A stretch of 64,000 nt of DNA from a virus: positions 186,001 through 250,000 of IMG/VR virus record IMGVR_UViG_3300042308_001511, one strand, 5' to 3'. The position numbers and the translations under genes are program-made. Below are positions 56,479 through 64,000 of this stretch, one piece after another (position 1 is the first letter of the stretch; each line of letters starts with the position of its first letter). Below the pieces are notes generated by a model that was not told the DNA's origin, did not search any database, and saw only the letters and a program-made list of their open reading frames with translations.

Positions 56479-57075
56479 ATGGTTGACTTATTCAAATCGG
56501 TGTTCAACGATGAGATGTTCCTCGACGTTTATTACGTCGATTCTAACCCCGCAATCGTGGAAACATTCGCCGTCAAAAAAATAGACGGTAAAGTAATAAC
56601 AGAGTCTTCTTTGAAGACATACTATCTGAACAATCTTAGTGAAGACCGACAGGATTTCGATTTATTGTGTCGTTTCTTTGTGAAGATGAATTTCCAGTGG
56701 CACCCTACATATGTGAAATATTTCAAAGGAGGTATAATATCTTGGCTTAAGGGACGTAGAAATCCGGAAAGATTAGTTGAGTTTATTTCAGACTATGATT
56801 GGGCAATTGTTTCTAGTGATGTTCTTGCCGAGATTTCAAAACTACCGGGGTATATGATTGAAAGTGATTGTAATGTACAACTTGCACATGTTGGAAATAT
56901 AGTCGGAACCCAGGTTTATTTGATACCGGAACAATTAGAAAAGGCACATGGATATAGTAGGGTAATTTATACCGGAAAACGCAGATCTATTACACCGGTT
57001 ATACACACAGGTGATAGAATGTATGATTTCCAAGTTAATGTTGGTCCAGATATCAAAAAATACATATTGTTATGA
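56479..57075 (+). CDS. unidentified phage protein
   Basis: The 198-residue mixed alpha/beta protein includes FVKMNFQWHPTYVKYFKGGI and a C-terminal VIYTGKRRSITPVIHTGDRM. It overlaps the next gene by four bases. No catalytic motif is seen. Location at the end of the virion block favours a structural or assembly role, without direct evidence. Confidence 0.65.
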   Translation: MVDLFKSVFNDEMFLDVYYVDSNPAIVETFAVKKIDGKVITESSLKTYYLNNLSEDRQDFDLLCRFFVKMNFQWHPTYVKYFKGGIISWLKGRRNPERLVEFISDYDWAIVSSDVLAEISKLPGYMIESDCNVQLAHVGNIVGTQVYLIPEQLEKAHGYSRVIYTGKRRSITPVIHTGDRMYDFQVNVGPDIKKYILL

Positions 57076-57317
57076 TATCGTTGAGCGACGAGCAGATGGA
57101 TATTTTTCTGGAGCTTGTCGAAATACACTTAGAGTGCTTCACCAAACACTACCCAGAGTATAACATAACCTACGAAAATGTATTAGAGCTTAACCACACT
57201 AAGATAATAGAGGTTATGGAGGATCTTATAGAGGGTGATGAAGAGTTTATAGATTATATTTTAGAACAACTTATGTTTGAGTACAAACAGATATTAAAAA
57301 GAGAAGGCACCGATTAG
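57072..57317 (+). CDS. small acidic helical protein
   Basis: The 81-residue protein is strongly acidic and helical (DEQMDIFLELVEIHLECFTK, IIEVMEDLIEGDEEFIDYIL). It is coupled to the upstream gene and its stop lies inside the terminator hairpin. No family is recognised. Confidence 0.65.
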   Translation: MISLSDEQMDIFLELVEIHLECFTKHYPEYNITYENVLELNHTKIIEVMEDLIEGDEEFIDYILEQLMFEYKQILKREGTD

Positions 57318-57329
57318 GTGCCTTTCTCA
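57304..57329. terminator. bidirectional terminator before clpP
   Basis: AAGGCACC (57304-57311), loop GATTA, GGTGCCTT (57317-57324), with T's after and A's before. The coding stop TAG is inside it. It lies between convergent genes. Confidence 0.85.
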
Positions 57330-57343
57330 TTACTTTTTGAGAA

Positions 57344-58093
57344 TTACTTTTTGAGAACTTCTTTTGTGTAATAGTCCTCAAACCCATCCATCAATGATTT
57401 GACATCGTAGGTCTTCTCATTCGTAATCACCTCATCAATGAAACCGAATTCTAATGCTTCATACGCACTCAACCATTTGTCACGACGTGCAGCATCAAGA
57501 ACATATTGAAAATCTCTTCCACTATTCTCAGCAAGCATTTTGAACAAGATGTAGTTGTACTTCTCAGACTCCATTTGAGAGATTCTGTTGTCCGCAACAT
57601 GACCTTGTGCGCCAGAACTAACTTGGTGTATCATAACCCTCGAGAAGTTTAAAGATGAACGTTTACCCTTTGTTCCAGAAGATAAAAGAATAGAACCCAT
57701 AGATGCGGCCAATCCTACATTGATTGTCTCAATATCTGAGTTAACATACCTCATAAGATCGACAATACCTAAACCGTGAAGTACTGATCCACCTGGTGAA
57801 TTAATGTGCATTTTGATATCTTGCTTCGCAATTGAGTCAAGATACATAATTTGTGCTTGTAAAACGTCACACATTTGTTGGTTGACAACACCAGATACCC
57901 AAAGAATTCTATCACGCATCAAACGTGAGAAGATATCCATCTGTGTTACCCTCATTTCTCTCTCCTCTAAAATGTACGGAGTTAGACTTGCTTCCGGAAC
58001 TGAGTTCTCTAAATTCTTCTCGAAGTAGTGCATGTTCAATGAGCTTACGCCTTTGTCTAATGCGTACTTTTTAAAATCCTTACTGTAATCCAT
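57344..58093 (-). CDS. ClpP-type serine protease
   Basis: The 249-residue protein has the ClpP fold and all three catalytic residues: Ser in VGLAASMGSI (S131), His in SRVMIHQVSSG (H156) and Asp in RRDKWLSAYEALEFGFIDEV (D205). MHINSPGGSVLHGLGIVD forms the substrate strand. It is ~45 residues longer at the N-terminus than host ClpP, which may replace the pro-peptide. ClpP usually forms a 14-mer that degrades unfolded proteins delivered by ClpX or ClpA; phage ClpP-like proteases also serve as prohead proteases. Confidence 0.88.
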   Translation of the reverse strand: MDYSKDFKKYALDKGVSSLNMHYFEKNLENSVPEASLTPYILEEREMRVTQMDIFSRLMRDRILWVSGVVNQQMCDVLQAQIMYLDSIAKQDIKMHINSPGGSVLHGLGIVDLMRYVNSDIETINVGLAASMGSILLSSGTKGKRSSLNFSRVMIHQVSSGAQGHVADNRISQMESEKYNYILFKMLAENSGRDFQYVLDAARRDKWLSAYEALEFGFIDEVITNEKTYDVKSLMDGFEDYYTKEVLKK

Positions 58094-58155
58094 ATTTAGC
58101 TTTGTTTTTGTTTACATTATATAAAAAGATTTTCATTTTCGCCAAAAGTCGAAAA

Positions 58156-58449
58156 TTATTTATCGAATTTGTTTTTCAACCTCAAATATTCGTTGTACTC
58201 TGGATCCTGGCGGAAGAAATACTTTTGCCAAATTGTCGGAACCTCGACCTCCGTTTCAAAATCTATTTCAAGTGGTAAAAAATTTACCGCGTCGGCGTGT
58301 GCTTTGAATCCTAATACGAAAAACTCAAAATTAGTTTCCAACTTCGAAGCTCCACCATCACCGTGTTCACCACCATACGCTGCACTGGTTCTCATTTCAT
58401 TAGCCTTCTGTGTGATTGTCTCAACAATCTGTCTCAAAGTTCTTTTCAT
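58156..58449 (-). CDS. unidentified 97-residue protein
   Basis: The protein has a basic helical start (RTLRQIVETITQKANEM), a Gly-rich AAYGGEHGDGGASKLE loop and FEFFVLGFKAHADAVNFLPL. It forms a minus-strand operon with the next gene, whose promoter is upstream. No family is recognised. Confidence 0.65.
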   Translation of the reverse strand: MKRTLRQIVETITQKANEMRTSAAYGGEHGDGGASKLETNFEFFVLGFKAHADAVNFLPLEIDFETEVEVPTIWQKYFFRQDPEYNEYLRLKNKFDK

Positions 58450-58453
58450 TTTA

Positions 58454-58948
58454 TTATATGTTAGTGTTGAATATAACCTGACCCTCTTCCAAATTAGACT
58501 TCACCTTTTCTAATAAGTTCTCAATCGCTTTCTGACCAGAAGCAGTCTTTTTGATATCCTCTAACTTAGGTTTTCCTTTGAAACCGATGAAGCTGTAAGA
58601 CATTCCACCAGGAATACCATAAACGATATTTGTAAGACAAAGTTTGTCAATCTTCTTTTGTTCTTTCTCCTGCATTTTCTCATTCAAAAGATCCTCAATC
58701 ACAGACTCAAGGTCGTTTTCGAACTCACCGAAGTCGTAAACTCTCTTAGGTAATGTCTTGCAGTACTTCTCAACCTCAGCCAACTCAGATCTCTTCTCAG
58801 GATACGCACCGATGAAAGTACACCCACCACGTCCGTCGTTCTCTGCATAAGCAACTTTCTTACCGTTCACAAATACATCCGCTTTGAAACAGATTGTTTC
58901 TTCACTGAATGAGTCATTTATCTTTACGTTCTTTAGTTGGATCTTCAT
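58454..58948 (-). CDS. unidentified 164-residue protein
   Basis: The protein begins KIQLKNVKINDSFSEETICF, followed by VFVNGKKVAYAENDGRGGCT, which reads like a small beta domain, and ends in a helical Lys/Glu-rich half. The promoter of this gene at 58967-58998 is one of the best minus-strand examples. No family is recognised. Confidence 0.7.
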   Translation of the reverse strand: MKIQLKNVKINDSFSEETICFKADVFVNGKKVAYAENDGRGGCTFIGAYPEKRSELAEVEKYCKTLPKRVYDFGEFENDLESVIEDLLNEKMQEKEQKKIDKLCLTNIVYGIPGGMSYSFIGFKGKPKLEDIKKTASGQKAIENLLEKVKSNLEEGQVIFNTNI

Positions 58949-58966
58949 ATTTCGTTTTTGTTTCTA

Positions 58967-58998
58967 CAAATATAGCCAATCATTCGAGAATTTTACAA
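58967..58998 (-). promoter_or_regulatory. minus-strand promoter for the gene at 58454-58948
   Basis: On the minus strand, TTG (58998-58996) and TATATTTG (58974-58967) are 21 bases apart, followed by TAGAAACAAAAACG. The ATG is about 19 bases further. Confidence 0.7.
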
Positions 58999-59071
58999 AA
59001 AAAGTCGAAAAAAACTACAAAAAAACTATAAACCTAGCAAACTCGTATATAAACACTGCGTATAATACACA

Positions 59072-59094
59072 TACGGTTCGAAAACGAAACCGTA
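59072..59094 (+). promoter_or_regulatory. inverted repeat in the leader of the HU gene
   Basis: TACGGTTCG (59072-59080) and CGAAACCGTA (59085-59094) pair with one bulge and an AAAA loop, 20 bases before the HU ATG. It may be an mRNA hairpin or an operator. Confidence 0.4.
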
Positions 59095-59114
59095 ATAAAA
59101 ATAATAATCTAAGG

Positions 59115-59387
59115 ATGAATAAAACTGAATTAGTAGAGGCTATCGCTAACGAAACTGGCTTAACAAAAGCTAAATCTGGCGAGGTGATTGCAACAATCGT
59201 AAACACAATCACTGAAACTCTTAAGAAAGGTGAGAAAGTTTCATTAGTAGGATTTGGTACTTGGTCTACAAGCACACGTGCAGAGAGAAAAGGTAGAAAC
59301 CCAAAGACTGGTGAAGAGATTACTATCGCTGGAAAAACAGTTGCTAAGTTCAAAGCCGGAAACGAGTTGAACAAAAGCGTGAACTAA
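59115..59387 (+). CDS. HU-family DNA-binding protein
   Basis: ATG at 59115 is the family start; the upstream open frame is not protein-like. The 90-residue protein has the HU pattern: NKTELVEAIANETGLTKAKS, helix 2, KGEKVSLVGFGTWSTSTRAE, the DNA-binding arm GRNPKTGEEITI with Pro at the tip, and AKFKAGNELNKSVN. HU bends and compacts DNA and acts as a dimer. The gene is set between a hairpin leader and a terminator, as a single-gene transcript. Confidence 0.92.
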   Translation: MNKTELVEAIANETGLTKAKSGEVIATIVNTITETLKKGEKVSLVGFGTWSTSTRAERKGRNPKTGEEITIAGKTVAKFKAGNELNKSVN

Positions 59388-59407
59388 GATAATCTTAGCT
59401 CAAAAAG

Positions 59408-59430
59408 AAAAGACCCGAAAGGGTCTTTTT
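59408..59430. terminator. bidirectional terminator after the HU gene
   Basis: AAAAGACCC (59408-59416), loop GAAA, GGGTCTTTT (59421-59429). Confidence 0.88.
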
Positions 59431-59435
59431 CTGTT

Positions 59436-60068
59436 TTAAGCATCAACCTCGTCTGATAAGAACTCGGTGTAAAATGGGAAGTCCTCATAGACACAATCTT
59501 TCCAATCAAAACCTTCGAAGTTGTTTATGAAGTACCAAGTTAAGAACGCAGAGATTTCACGCACATCACCTTCTCTGATACCTTCAATCAATCCATCAAG
59601 AGTGTTCGCAGTGAATGAAATGAACCCGTCATATGATGTGTAGTTGTCTTTCAAAAACTTCGCTAGACCATTGTCGTAGAATTCATTCTCAACCTTTCGT
59701 GCTAAATTTTCTGTGAAGTTTTCATCAACAATCAAATCGAAGTAAAGTTCGTCAGTGCTGAAGTTGTAATATTTAGGTGATACTATGTCGTGTACAACTA
59801 CGTCAGTGATACCGAAACCCAGATCCACCAAGAATGGTTTGATCTCGTCAGTGATATAGTCACTTGCTCTTTTTCGTATCTCGGTAACGAACTTAGAGTT
59901 GTCGTATCTGTCCCAGAAACCTTCTGAATCGAAGTCTACGTGTCCTTCTGAGAAGTCCTCGTCAATACAATAAGAATCGATGAAACGGTTTACGTCACAA
60001 GTCTGACCTTCGTAGGTGCCAACCTGAACAATTGGAAAAAGAGATGATGTTAGCTGAAGTGTTTTCAT
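59436..60068 (-). CDS. unidentified acidic protein
   Basis: The 210-residue protein is acidic and aromatic (DFDSEGFWDRYDNSKFVTEI, DNYTSYDGFISFTANTLDGL). It has its own promoter and lies convergent with the HU gene. No domain is recognised. The GC-richer, Asp/Phe-rich composition and single-gene transcript resemble early host-interaction genes, which is only a guess. Confidence 0.7.
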   Translation of the reverse strand: MKTLQLTSSLFPIVQVGTYEGQTCDVNRFIDSYCIDEDFSEGHVDFDSEGFWDRYDNSKFVTEIRKRASDYITDEIKPFLVDLGFGITDVVVHDIVSPKYYNFSTDELYFDLIVDENFTENLARKVENEFYDNGLAKFLKDNYTSYDGFISFTANTLDGLIEGIREGDVREISAFLTWYFINNFEGFDWKDCVYEDFPFYTEFLSDEVDA

Positions 60069-60086
60069 AATGGGATTTTGTTTCTA

Positions 60087-60094
60087 CAAATATA
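60087..60094 (-). promoter_or_regulatory. minus-strand promoter -7 element
   Basis: TATATTTG on the minus strand is followed by TAGAAACAAAATCCC, nearly identical to the context at 58967. The ATG at 60068 is 18 bases further. No good -33 TTG is seen. Confidence 0.6.
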
Positions 60095-60114
60095 AACAAA
60101 AATACGAAACGGAA

Positions 60115-60312
60115 CTACTTTTTGTCGTATTTCCAGGGACAATGTCTGCAACCTGATTTACAACAGATTATTCTAACTTGTTTCAAATACTCTTCTGTGA
60201 ATACACGATAACGAATACCTTCTTCTTCTACCCAGTAGAAATCGACTCCTTCGATCAAATCTTTAGTTTTAAACCTTTTATTGGTACACATAGTGTATAT
60301 ATTATCTAACAT
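60115..60312 (-). CDS. DUF5522-like small cysteine-rich protein
   Basis: ATG at 60312 gives 65 residues. The C-terminus RIICCKSGCRHCPWKYDKK has the C-C-x-x-x-C-R-H-C-P motif of DUF5522, a small Bacteroidota family of unknown function that probably binds metal. It follows EGIRYRVFTEEYLKQ. The start overlaps the end of the site-2 protease gene by 11 bases. Confidence 0.65.
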   Translation of the reverse strand: MLDNIYTMCTNKRFKTKDLIEGVDFYWVEEEGIRYRVFTEEYLKQVRIICCKSGCRHCPWKYDKK

Positions 60313-60907
60313 AACCAGCAATTTTACAGGTTTGGTAGAAAAATATTGCAAAGAATATAGCCAGTATGGGTTCTTTTAAAAGTAATACCGCAATAAACCC
60401 GAACACACAAAATGTTAATGATGTTTTATTTGCAATATCTGCAGCTTTCCTACGATCACGCATATTCAACATAAGTAAGTCTCTGAATGCCATCCCACCA
60501 TCCATAGGATAGATTGGAAGTATATTGAAGATGAATAGGAAAATATTGACGGCAATAAAAGTCAACATAAATGAAAAATATGGAACAAGTGGTAATGCAA
60601 TTAGTGCCAATAAAATGTTCGATATAGGTCCTGCTAGACTCACCCAAAGAGAATCTCGTTGATGCATATTCGAGTCGACTGATGCGGCACCTGCGAATAA
60701 GTCTATGTCAATACCATATACATTATAACCTTTACGTCTCGCAACTAAGGCGTGTGCCATCTCATGTACAAGTATTGCCACAAAAATTGAAACAAACATT
60801 TTGATGTCGAAACCCAATATAGGTAACAAAAGAAAAAAAAGTAGGCTCAACCTTACGGGAGCACCAACAAAATTGAAAATTTTGAATTTTGGACCGTCTA
60901 AAATCAT
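60302..60907 (-). CDS. site-2 protease (M50 family) intramembrane metalloprotease
   Basis: The 201-residue protein is mostly hydrophobic, with about six membrane segments. It has the zinc-binding VHEMAHALVARRKG (H48, E49, H52) within a membrane helix and the second conserved site NILPIYPMDGG (D136). There is no PDZ domain, as in minimal S2P proteases. These enzymes cut transmembrane segments of anti-sigma factors or other regulators. It could release a host regulator during infection. Confidence 0.85.
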   Translation of the reverse strand: MILDGPKFKIFNFVGAPVRLSLLFFLLLPILGFDIKMFVSIFVAILVHEMAHALVARRKGYNVYGIDIDLFAGAASVDSNMHQRDSLWVSLAGPISNILLALIALPLVPYFSFMLTFIAVNIFLFIFNILPIYPMDGGMAFRDLLMLNMRDRRKAADIANKTSLTFCVFGFIAVLLLKEPILAIFFAIFFYQTCKIAGYVR

Positions 60908-60959
60908 TTGTATTTTTTTTTACTAAATTAGAAATAAAAAGTAATAATAAAAACTATTA

Positions 60960-61565
60960 TCAATCTTTTGGTGCCAACTTCCTGAATTGTGTCATAACAT
61001 TAGCACGTTCTTCACGGAATCTTTTGTCTAAAGAGTTCCAGTCCCATTCTTTTGATATAAGTTCATCCCATATGTGGTTCGCTAAAGAAAAGTCGGTTAT
61101 TTTACCATTAGTTGCTATGTCACTTCCCATCATTGGGATTCTTATAGAATGGAATATTGATTTTATAGCAGTCCTGTATTCACCATCTGTCAATTTTTTC
61201 TTACACTTAACCCAAGAGTTTGATGAGACGTGTGCGAACGCGTGTCTGAGTCTTGCATTATTTATCTCCAAACTTATTTCATTTTCGTCCATCAGTTTAG
61301 CCCAATCAGGAGAGAAGTGACACTCCAAACACTTTGGTGTGTGCCATTCTAAATCTTTTTTCCACCTTTCTGGTGTGTATATGTGTATATTGAGGTCTGC
61401 ATTTTTAACTTCCCTGGCTTCTATTGATGAATTGGCAACAACAACTACATCCCAATCAGATTCTGTGTCGTTAGTTCCATATACCCTAGAACCGAATAAA
61501 CATACATACTTAGCTCTTTTTGTATGTATTTTTGCCACATCCAATATTTCTTCTAATGTCTTCAT
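60960..61565 (-). CDS. nucleotidyltransferase of the polymerase-beta type
   Basis: The 201-residue protein has VCLFGSRVYGTNDTESDWDV (G25-S26, D37, D39), the metal-binding G-S-x(10)-D-x-D of the Pol-beta superfamily, followed by a third acidic strand (ADLNIHIYTP). Such minimal enzymes modify proteins, RNA ends or small molecules with a nucleotide (MNT/HEPN toxins, kanamycin transferase). The C-terminal half (NNARLRHAFAHVSSNSWVKC) is helical. The target is unknown. Confidence 0.75.
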   Translation of the reverse strand: MKTLEEILDVAKIHTKRAKYVCLFGSRVYGTNDTESDWDVVVVANSSIEAREVKNADLNIHIYTPERWKKDLEWHTPKCLECHFSPDWAKLMDENEISLEINNARLRHAFAHVSSNSWVKCKKKLTDGEYRTAIKSIFHSIRIPMMGSDIATNGKITDFSLANHIWDELISKEWDWNSLDKRFREERANVMTQFRKLAPKD

Positions 61566-61626
61566 TTTTGTAAAATTATGGAAAGAATTTGATTTTTATA
61601 TATAGTGGATAAAATTATTATAGTTC

Positions 61627-63273
61627 ATGCCGACGCAAATAATAGACGGGTTCAAGTTAAGTTCTTCAACTCCAATCGATAGTAGGATGGTTGCCTCTGG
61701 TTCCATCGCAAGAAATTCAATACAATACAAATATGAGGGTCTAAAGGTATATGATACTTCGGACAAAATAACTTACGTTTGGGGCGGTACCGATTGGGTA
61801 CAAGATGGTGGTGGATCTGGTGGATCTGGTGCTGGTGGAGGTGGTGTTTATATTGGTGTAGTAAATAGAATTCCAAAGTATTTCGCAGGTGGTTTAACTA
61901 ATAGTGTGATATATGATAGTTCTACATCAAACACAATAAGAGTTGGTATAGGTAAGTCTGCGTTCACTTATGCATTGGAAGTAAATGGGACTATTCAGGG
62001 AAGTACACTTATAGGAAGTTATGATGGAAAGGGACTCATAGAATCTAGTGTTTTGGTTAATAAAATTGAAAAACCTACGGTAGCAGGAACTTATGTTCTA
62101 AAATCTATAGGTAGTAAAAATCAGTGGGTACTTGAGAGTACTAGTGCACTTAGTGTCGGTGTGGCAAATAACACAACATTGAATCCGGGTTATCTTACAT
62201 TTACTTCTGGATCTTCTGCGGGTTCTTCTTTATCCATAAACAATGTTAGTGGTAATAAAGCAATAGCATTAGATGCATCAACCTCTCAGCTTTTGGCTAG
62301 TAGTGATACTACTAATTCTTCGAGTAAACCAGGTTATTCATTCTTAGGTGCTTCTAGTACAGGTCTTTATGCAAGTACTACAGAAGTTGGTATTTCATTG
62401 GGTGGTTCTAAAACTATTTATTCAACATCTACTTCGACTAAAATTAGTGTTGCTGGTTTGGAAGTTGCTAAGTTTGAAGGTACTGCTATATTTCTAAACA
62501 AGGGTACTACCATATCAGGTGGTACTACAACTATAACAGGTGGTCTTTTAGTTGCATCTACTTTTGGATATACTTTCGGAACTCCAGGTACTGGAAAAGT
62601 ATTGACATCTGATTCCACGGGTAACGCACTATGGTCTTCGTTAGGTATGCCTTATGGAACAATAATAATGTGGGCATTTGATGCTGGTTCGATACCACCG
62701 GATTTTAAGATTTGTAATGGTGTTGGATTTATTTTTGTAAATGGTGCGTATAAAGCTATACCTGATCTTAGGGATAGAAACATATCAGCTTCGAGTGATA
62801 ATTCAACGGGTCCATATGGAAGTCTTACACCTACTACACAACAAACCGTTACTCTTTCGAATAGTCATTTACCACAACACTACCACAGTATTGACACTGC
62901 TGTAAAAAATTATGCAGGTGAGAACGGTGGTGCTATAGTAGCTGCTTGGTCCACATTTACAGAGACAACGAATGGTGGTGCAGGACATACACACACTTTA
63001 AATTCAAGAGATGGATGTGCGGATAATTCTAGTTCCAGAAACTTTGGAAGTCATACGGGTGACTGTACTAGGTACACAGGTTATACTAAAATAACCGGAT
63101 CGGTTACAACATCACTCGATGGTTACACTGGTGGTCTGACTAGGTGGCAAGGTGCTGGTAATGTAAACCAACCATTCGCCGTACCATTTCTGAGAGGTTA
63201 TAAACTTATATTTTTGATAAAGTTTAACCCTGATGCAAATGCTAGCCAAAGTGGACATTATAAAGCAACTTAA
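61627..63273 (+). CDS. tail fibre with tail-collar domain
   Basis: The 548-residue protein begins like a fibre attachment region (PTQIIDGFKLSSSTP), contains a Gly-rich hinge (GGGSGGSGAGGGG, about 60-72), repetitive Ser/Thr/Gly beta structure (about 100-330), and a C-terminal tail-collar segment: PYGTIIMWAFDAGSIPPDFK, CNGVGF, then LPQHYHSID and AGHTHTLNS. The histidine-rich H-x-H motifs bind metal in other fibres. It probably makes the host contact. It abuts convergent metF with no terminator. Confidence 0.85.
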   Translation: MPTQIIDGFKLSSSTPIDSRMVASGSIARNSIQYKYEGLKVYDTSDKITYVWGGTDWVQDGGGSGGSGAGGGGVYIGVVNRIPKYFAGGLTNSVIYDSSTSNTIRVGIGKSAFTYALEVNGTIQGSTLIGSYDGKGLIESSVLVNKIEKPTVAGTYVLKSIGSKNQWVLESTSALSVGVANNTTLNPGYLTFTSGSSAGSSLSINNVSGNKAIALDASTSQLLASSDTTNSSSKPGYSFLGASSTGLYASTTEVGISLGGSKTIYSTSTSTKISVAGLEVAKFEGTAIFLNKGTTISGGTTTITGGLLVASTFGYTFGTPGTGKVLTSDSTGNALWSSLGMPYGTIIMWAFDAGSIPPDFKICNGVGFIFVNGAYKAIPDLRDRNISASSDNSTGPYGSLTPTTQQTVTLSNSHLPQHYHSIDTAVKNYAGENGGAIVAAWSTFTETTNGGAGHTHTLNSRDGCADNSSSRNFGSHTGDCTRYTGYTKITGSVTTSLDGYTGGLTRWQGAGNVNQPFAVPFLRGYKLIFLIKFNPDANASQSGHYKAT

Positions 63274-64000
63274 TCAAAGAACCTCTCTAGCAATCCTGAC
63301 GAAACCATCAACACGACCCATTGTGTAGTAGTGTAAACAAGGTGCTCCTCTCTTTATTAGATCCTTCGATTGTTCTACACACCAACGTTCGCCAAGCGTT
63401 CGTATTGCGGTATCGTCTTTACACAATAAAGCTTCTTTGTGTAAAGCCTCAGGTATGTCAATCGAGAAAACACGTGGAATCATCGAAATCTGTGCCTTAC
63501 TTGCTAATGGTTTCAAACCCGGTATAATTGGAACCGTAATACCTGCTACACGACACTTAGCAACAAAGTCGAAGTATTTATCATTGTCATAGAATAGTTG
63601 TGTCACTACATAGTCAGCACCTGCATCCACCTTTGCTTTCAACCAATCAATGTCACTTGTTGGATTCACCGCCTCTGCGTGTTTTTCAGGATAACCAGCA
63701 ACACCCATACAGAAGTTAGTAGAAACCCCATTCAAATCTTCTTCAAGATAAACACCTTTGTTCAAATCAGATACTTGTCTAACTAAATCAATCGCATGAG
63801 AATGACCACCCGGCTCCGCTGAAAATACCTTTTCATTCTTAGTAGGGTCTCCTCTCAATACTAACATATTTTCAATACCTAAATAATGAAGATCCAAAAG
63901 TGCATCCTCGGTCTCCTCTTTGGTAAAACCACCACAGATAATGTGTGGTACCGTATCGACACCATATTTATGTGTGATTGAAGAACATATTCCGACCGTC
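63274..64000 (-). CDS. metF: 5,10-methylenetetrahydrofolate reductase (partial, 5' end outside)
   Basis: The open frame enters the window at 64000 and ends at 63274, giving the C-terminal ~240 residues of MetF: a region reading THKYGVDTVPHIICGG, then NMLVLRGDPTKNEK, PEKHAEA, DWLKAKVDAGADYVVTQLFY (flavin/folate site) and VPIIPGLKPLASKAQISMIP. MetF reduces methylene-THF to methyl-THF with FADH2, feeding methionine synthesis. What is visible is intact. The reduction step complements FolD and DHFR in this genome. Confidence 0.92.
   Translation of the reverse strand, partial: TVGICSSITHKYGVDTVPHIICGGFTKEETEDALLDLHYLGIENMLVLRGDPTKNEKVFSAEPGGHSHAIDLVRQVSDLNKGVYLEEDLNGVSTNFCMGVAGYPEKHAEAVNPTSDIDWLKAKVDAGADYVVTQLFYDNDKYFDFVAKCRVAGITVPIIPGLKPLASKAQISMIPRVFSIDIPEALHKEALLCKDDTAIRTLGERWCVEQSKDLIKRGAPCLHYYTMGRVDGFVRIAREVL

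Noticed and set aside
58884-59114. 77-residue N-terminal extension of the HU protein
   Set aside because: HU proteins are about 90 residues and begin at MNKTELVEAI; the extension crosses the divergent promoter region and is Lys/Phe/Asn-rich non-coding-like sequence.
1-64000. Bacterial chromosome rather than phage
   Set aside because: Metabolic genes such as metF, folD and glnS alone would allow it, but the baseplate and fibre genes, homing endonucleases, virion-type N-termini and dense short-gene operons fit a large phage much better. A chimeric assembly cannot be fully excluded from sequence alone.

Overview
The window reads as part of the genome of a large tailed phage (probably a jumbo myovirus) of a Bacteroidota host. 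Phage origin rests on a baseplate-J/gp6-like protein, a tail-collar fibre, a block of virion-type proteins, two homing-type endonucleases and tightly packed genes with ATGA overlaps. The host assignment rests on promoters of the Bacteroidota type (TTG, 17-21 bases, TAnnTTTG), A-rich start regions without Shine-Dalgarno sequences, and gene families typical of that phylum (a BFN-UVR fusion nuclease, an Hc1/H1-like protein, a DUF5522-like protein). Most of the sequence is AT-rich. Parts of 9.8-17.3 kb are clearly GC-richer.

Layout. 0-9.8 kb: a 2H phosphoesterase, an HNH and a Vsr-type homing endonuclease, two structured or tRNA-like RNA candidates, a MoxR-type AAA ATPase, a YkuK RNase H-like protein, a BFN-UVR nuclease and an orphan C5 methyltransferase. 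9.8-16.6 kb: three short operons of tiny proteins, most of which end in the same C-terminal peptide (R-x-x-K-L-x-x-L-G-I), interrupted by a full-length glutaminyl-tRNA synthetase on the other strand. 17.4-26 kb: an FkbM methyltransferase, a RecB-type nuclease, an Skp-like protein, three virion-type proteins on the minus strand, then a MazG-like pyrophosphatase, a HAD phosphatase and FolD. 26-38.4 kb: an unbroken glycan locus with glycosyltransferases, methyltransferases, a heptose isomerase and heptose kinase, and two sugar epimerases. 38.4-42.7 kb: dihydrofolate reductase, a fusion of IMP cyclohydrolase to an AAA+ ATPase, and a membrane coiled-coil protein. 42.6-57.3 kb: virion and tail block, including a 1722-residue repeat-rich protein and the baseplate protein. 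57.3-64 kb: ClpP, HU, a site-2 protease, a nucleotidyltransferase, the tail fibre and a partial MetF.

How the parts fit. FolD, dihydrofolate reductase, MetF and the IMP cyclohydrolase domain converge on one-carbon and purine metabolism. The glycan locus could decorate the virion, the DNA or the host surface. HU, the Hc1-like protein, ClpP, the site-2 protease and the J-domain protein are host-type functions carried by the phage. The most unusual signals are the shared C-terminal tag with its apparently leaderless operon promoters, the cyclohydrolase-AAA fusion, the 66-base coding repeat array, and N-terminal motifs on virion proteins that resemble capsid-targeting signals. All calls come from reading the sequence. 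No database search, folding program or expression data was used.
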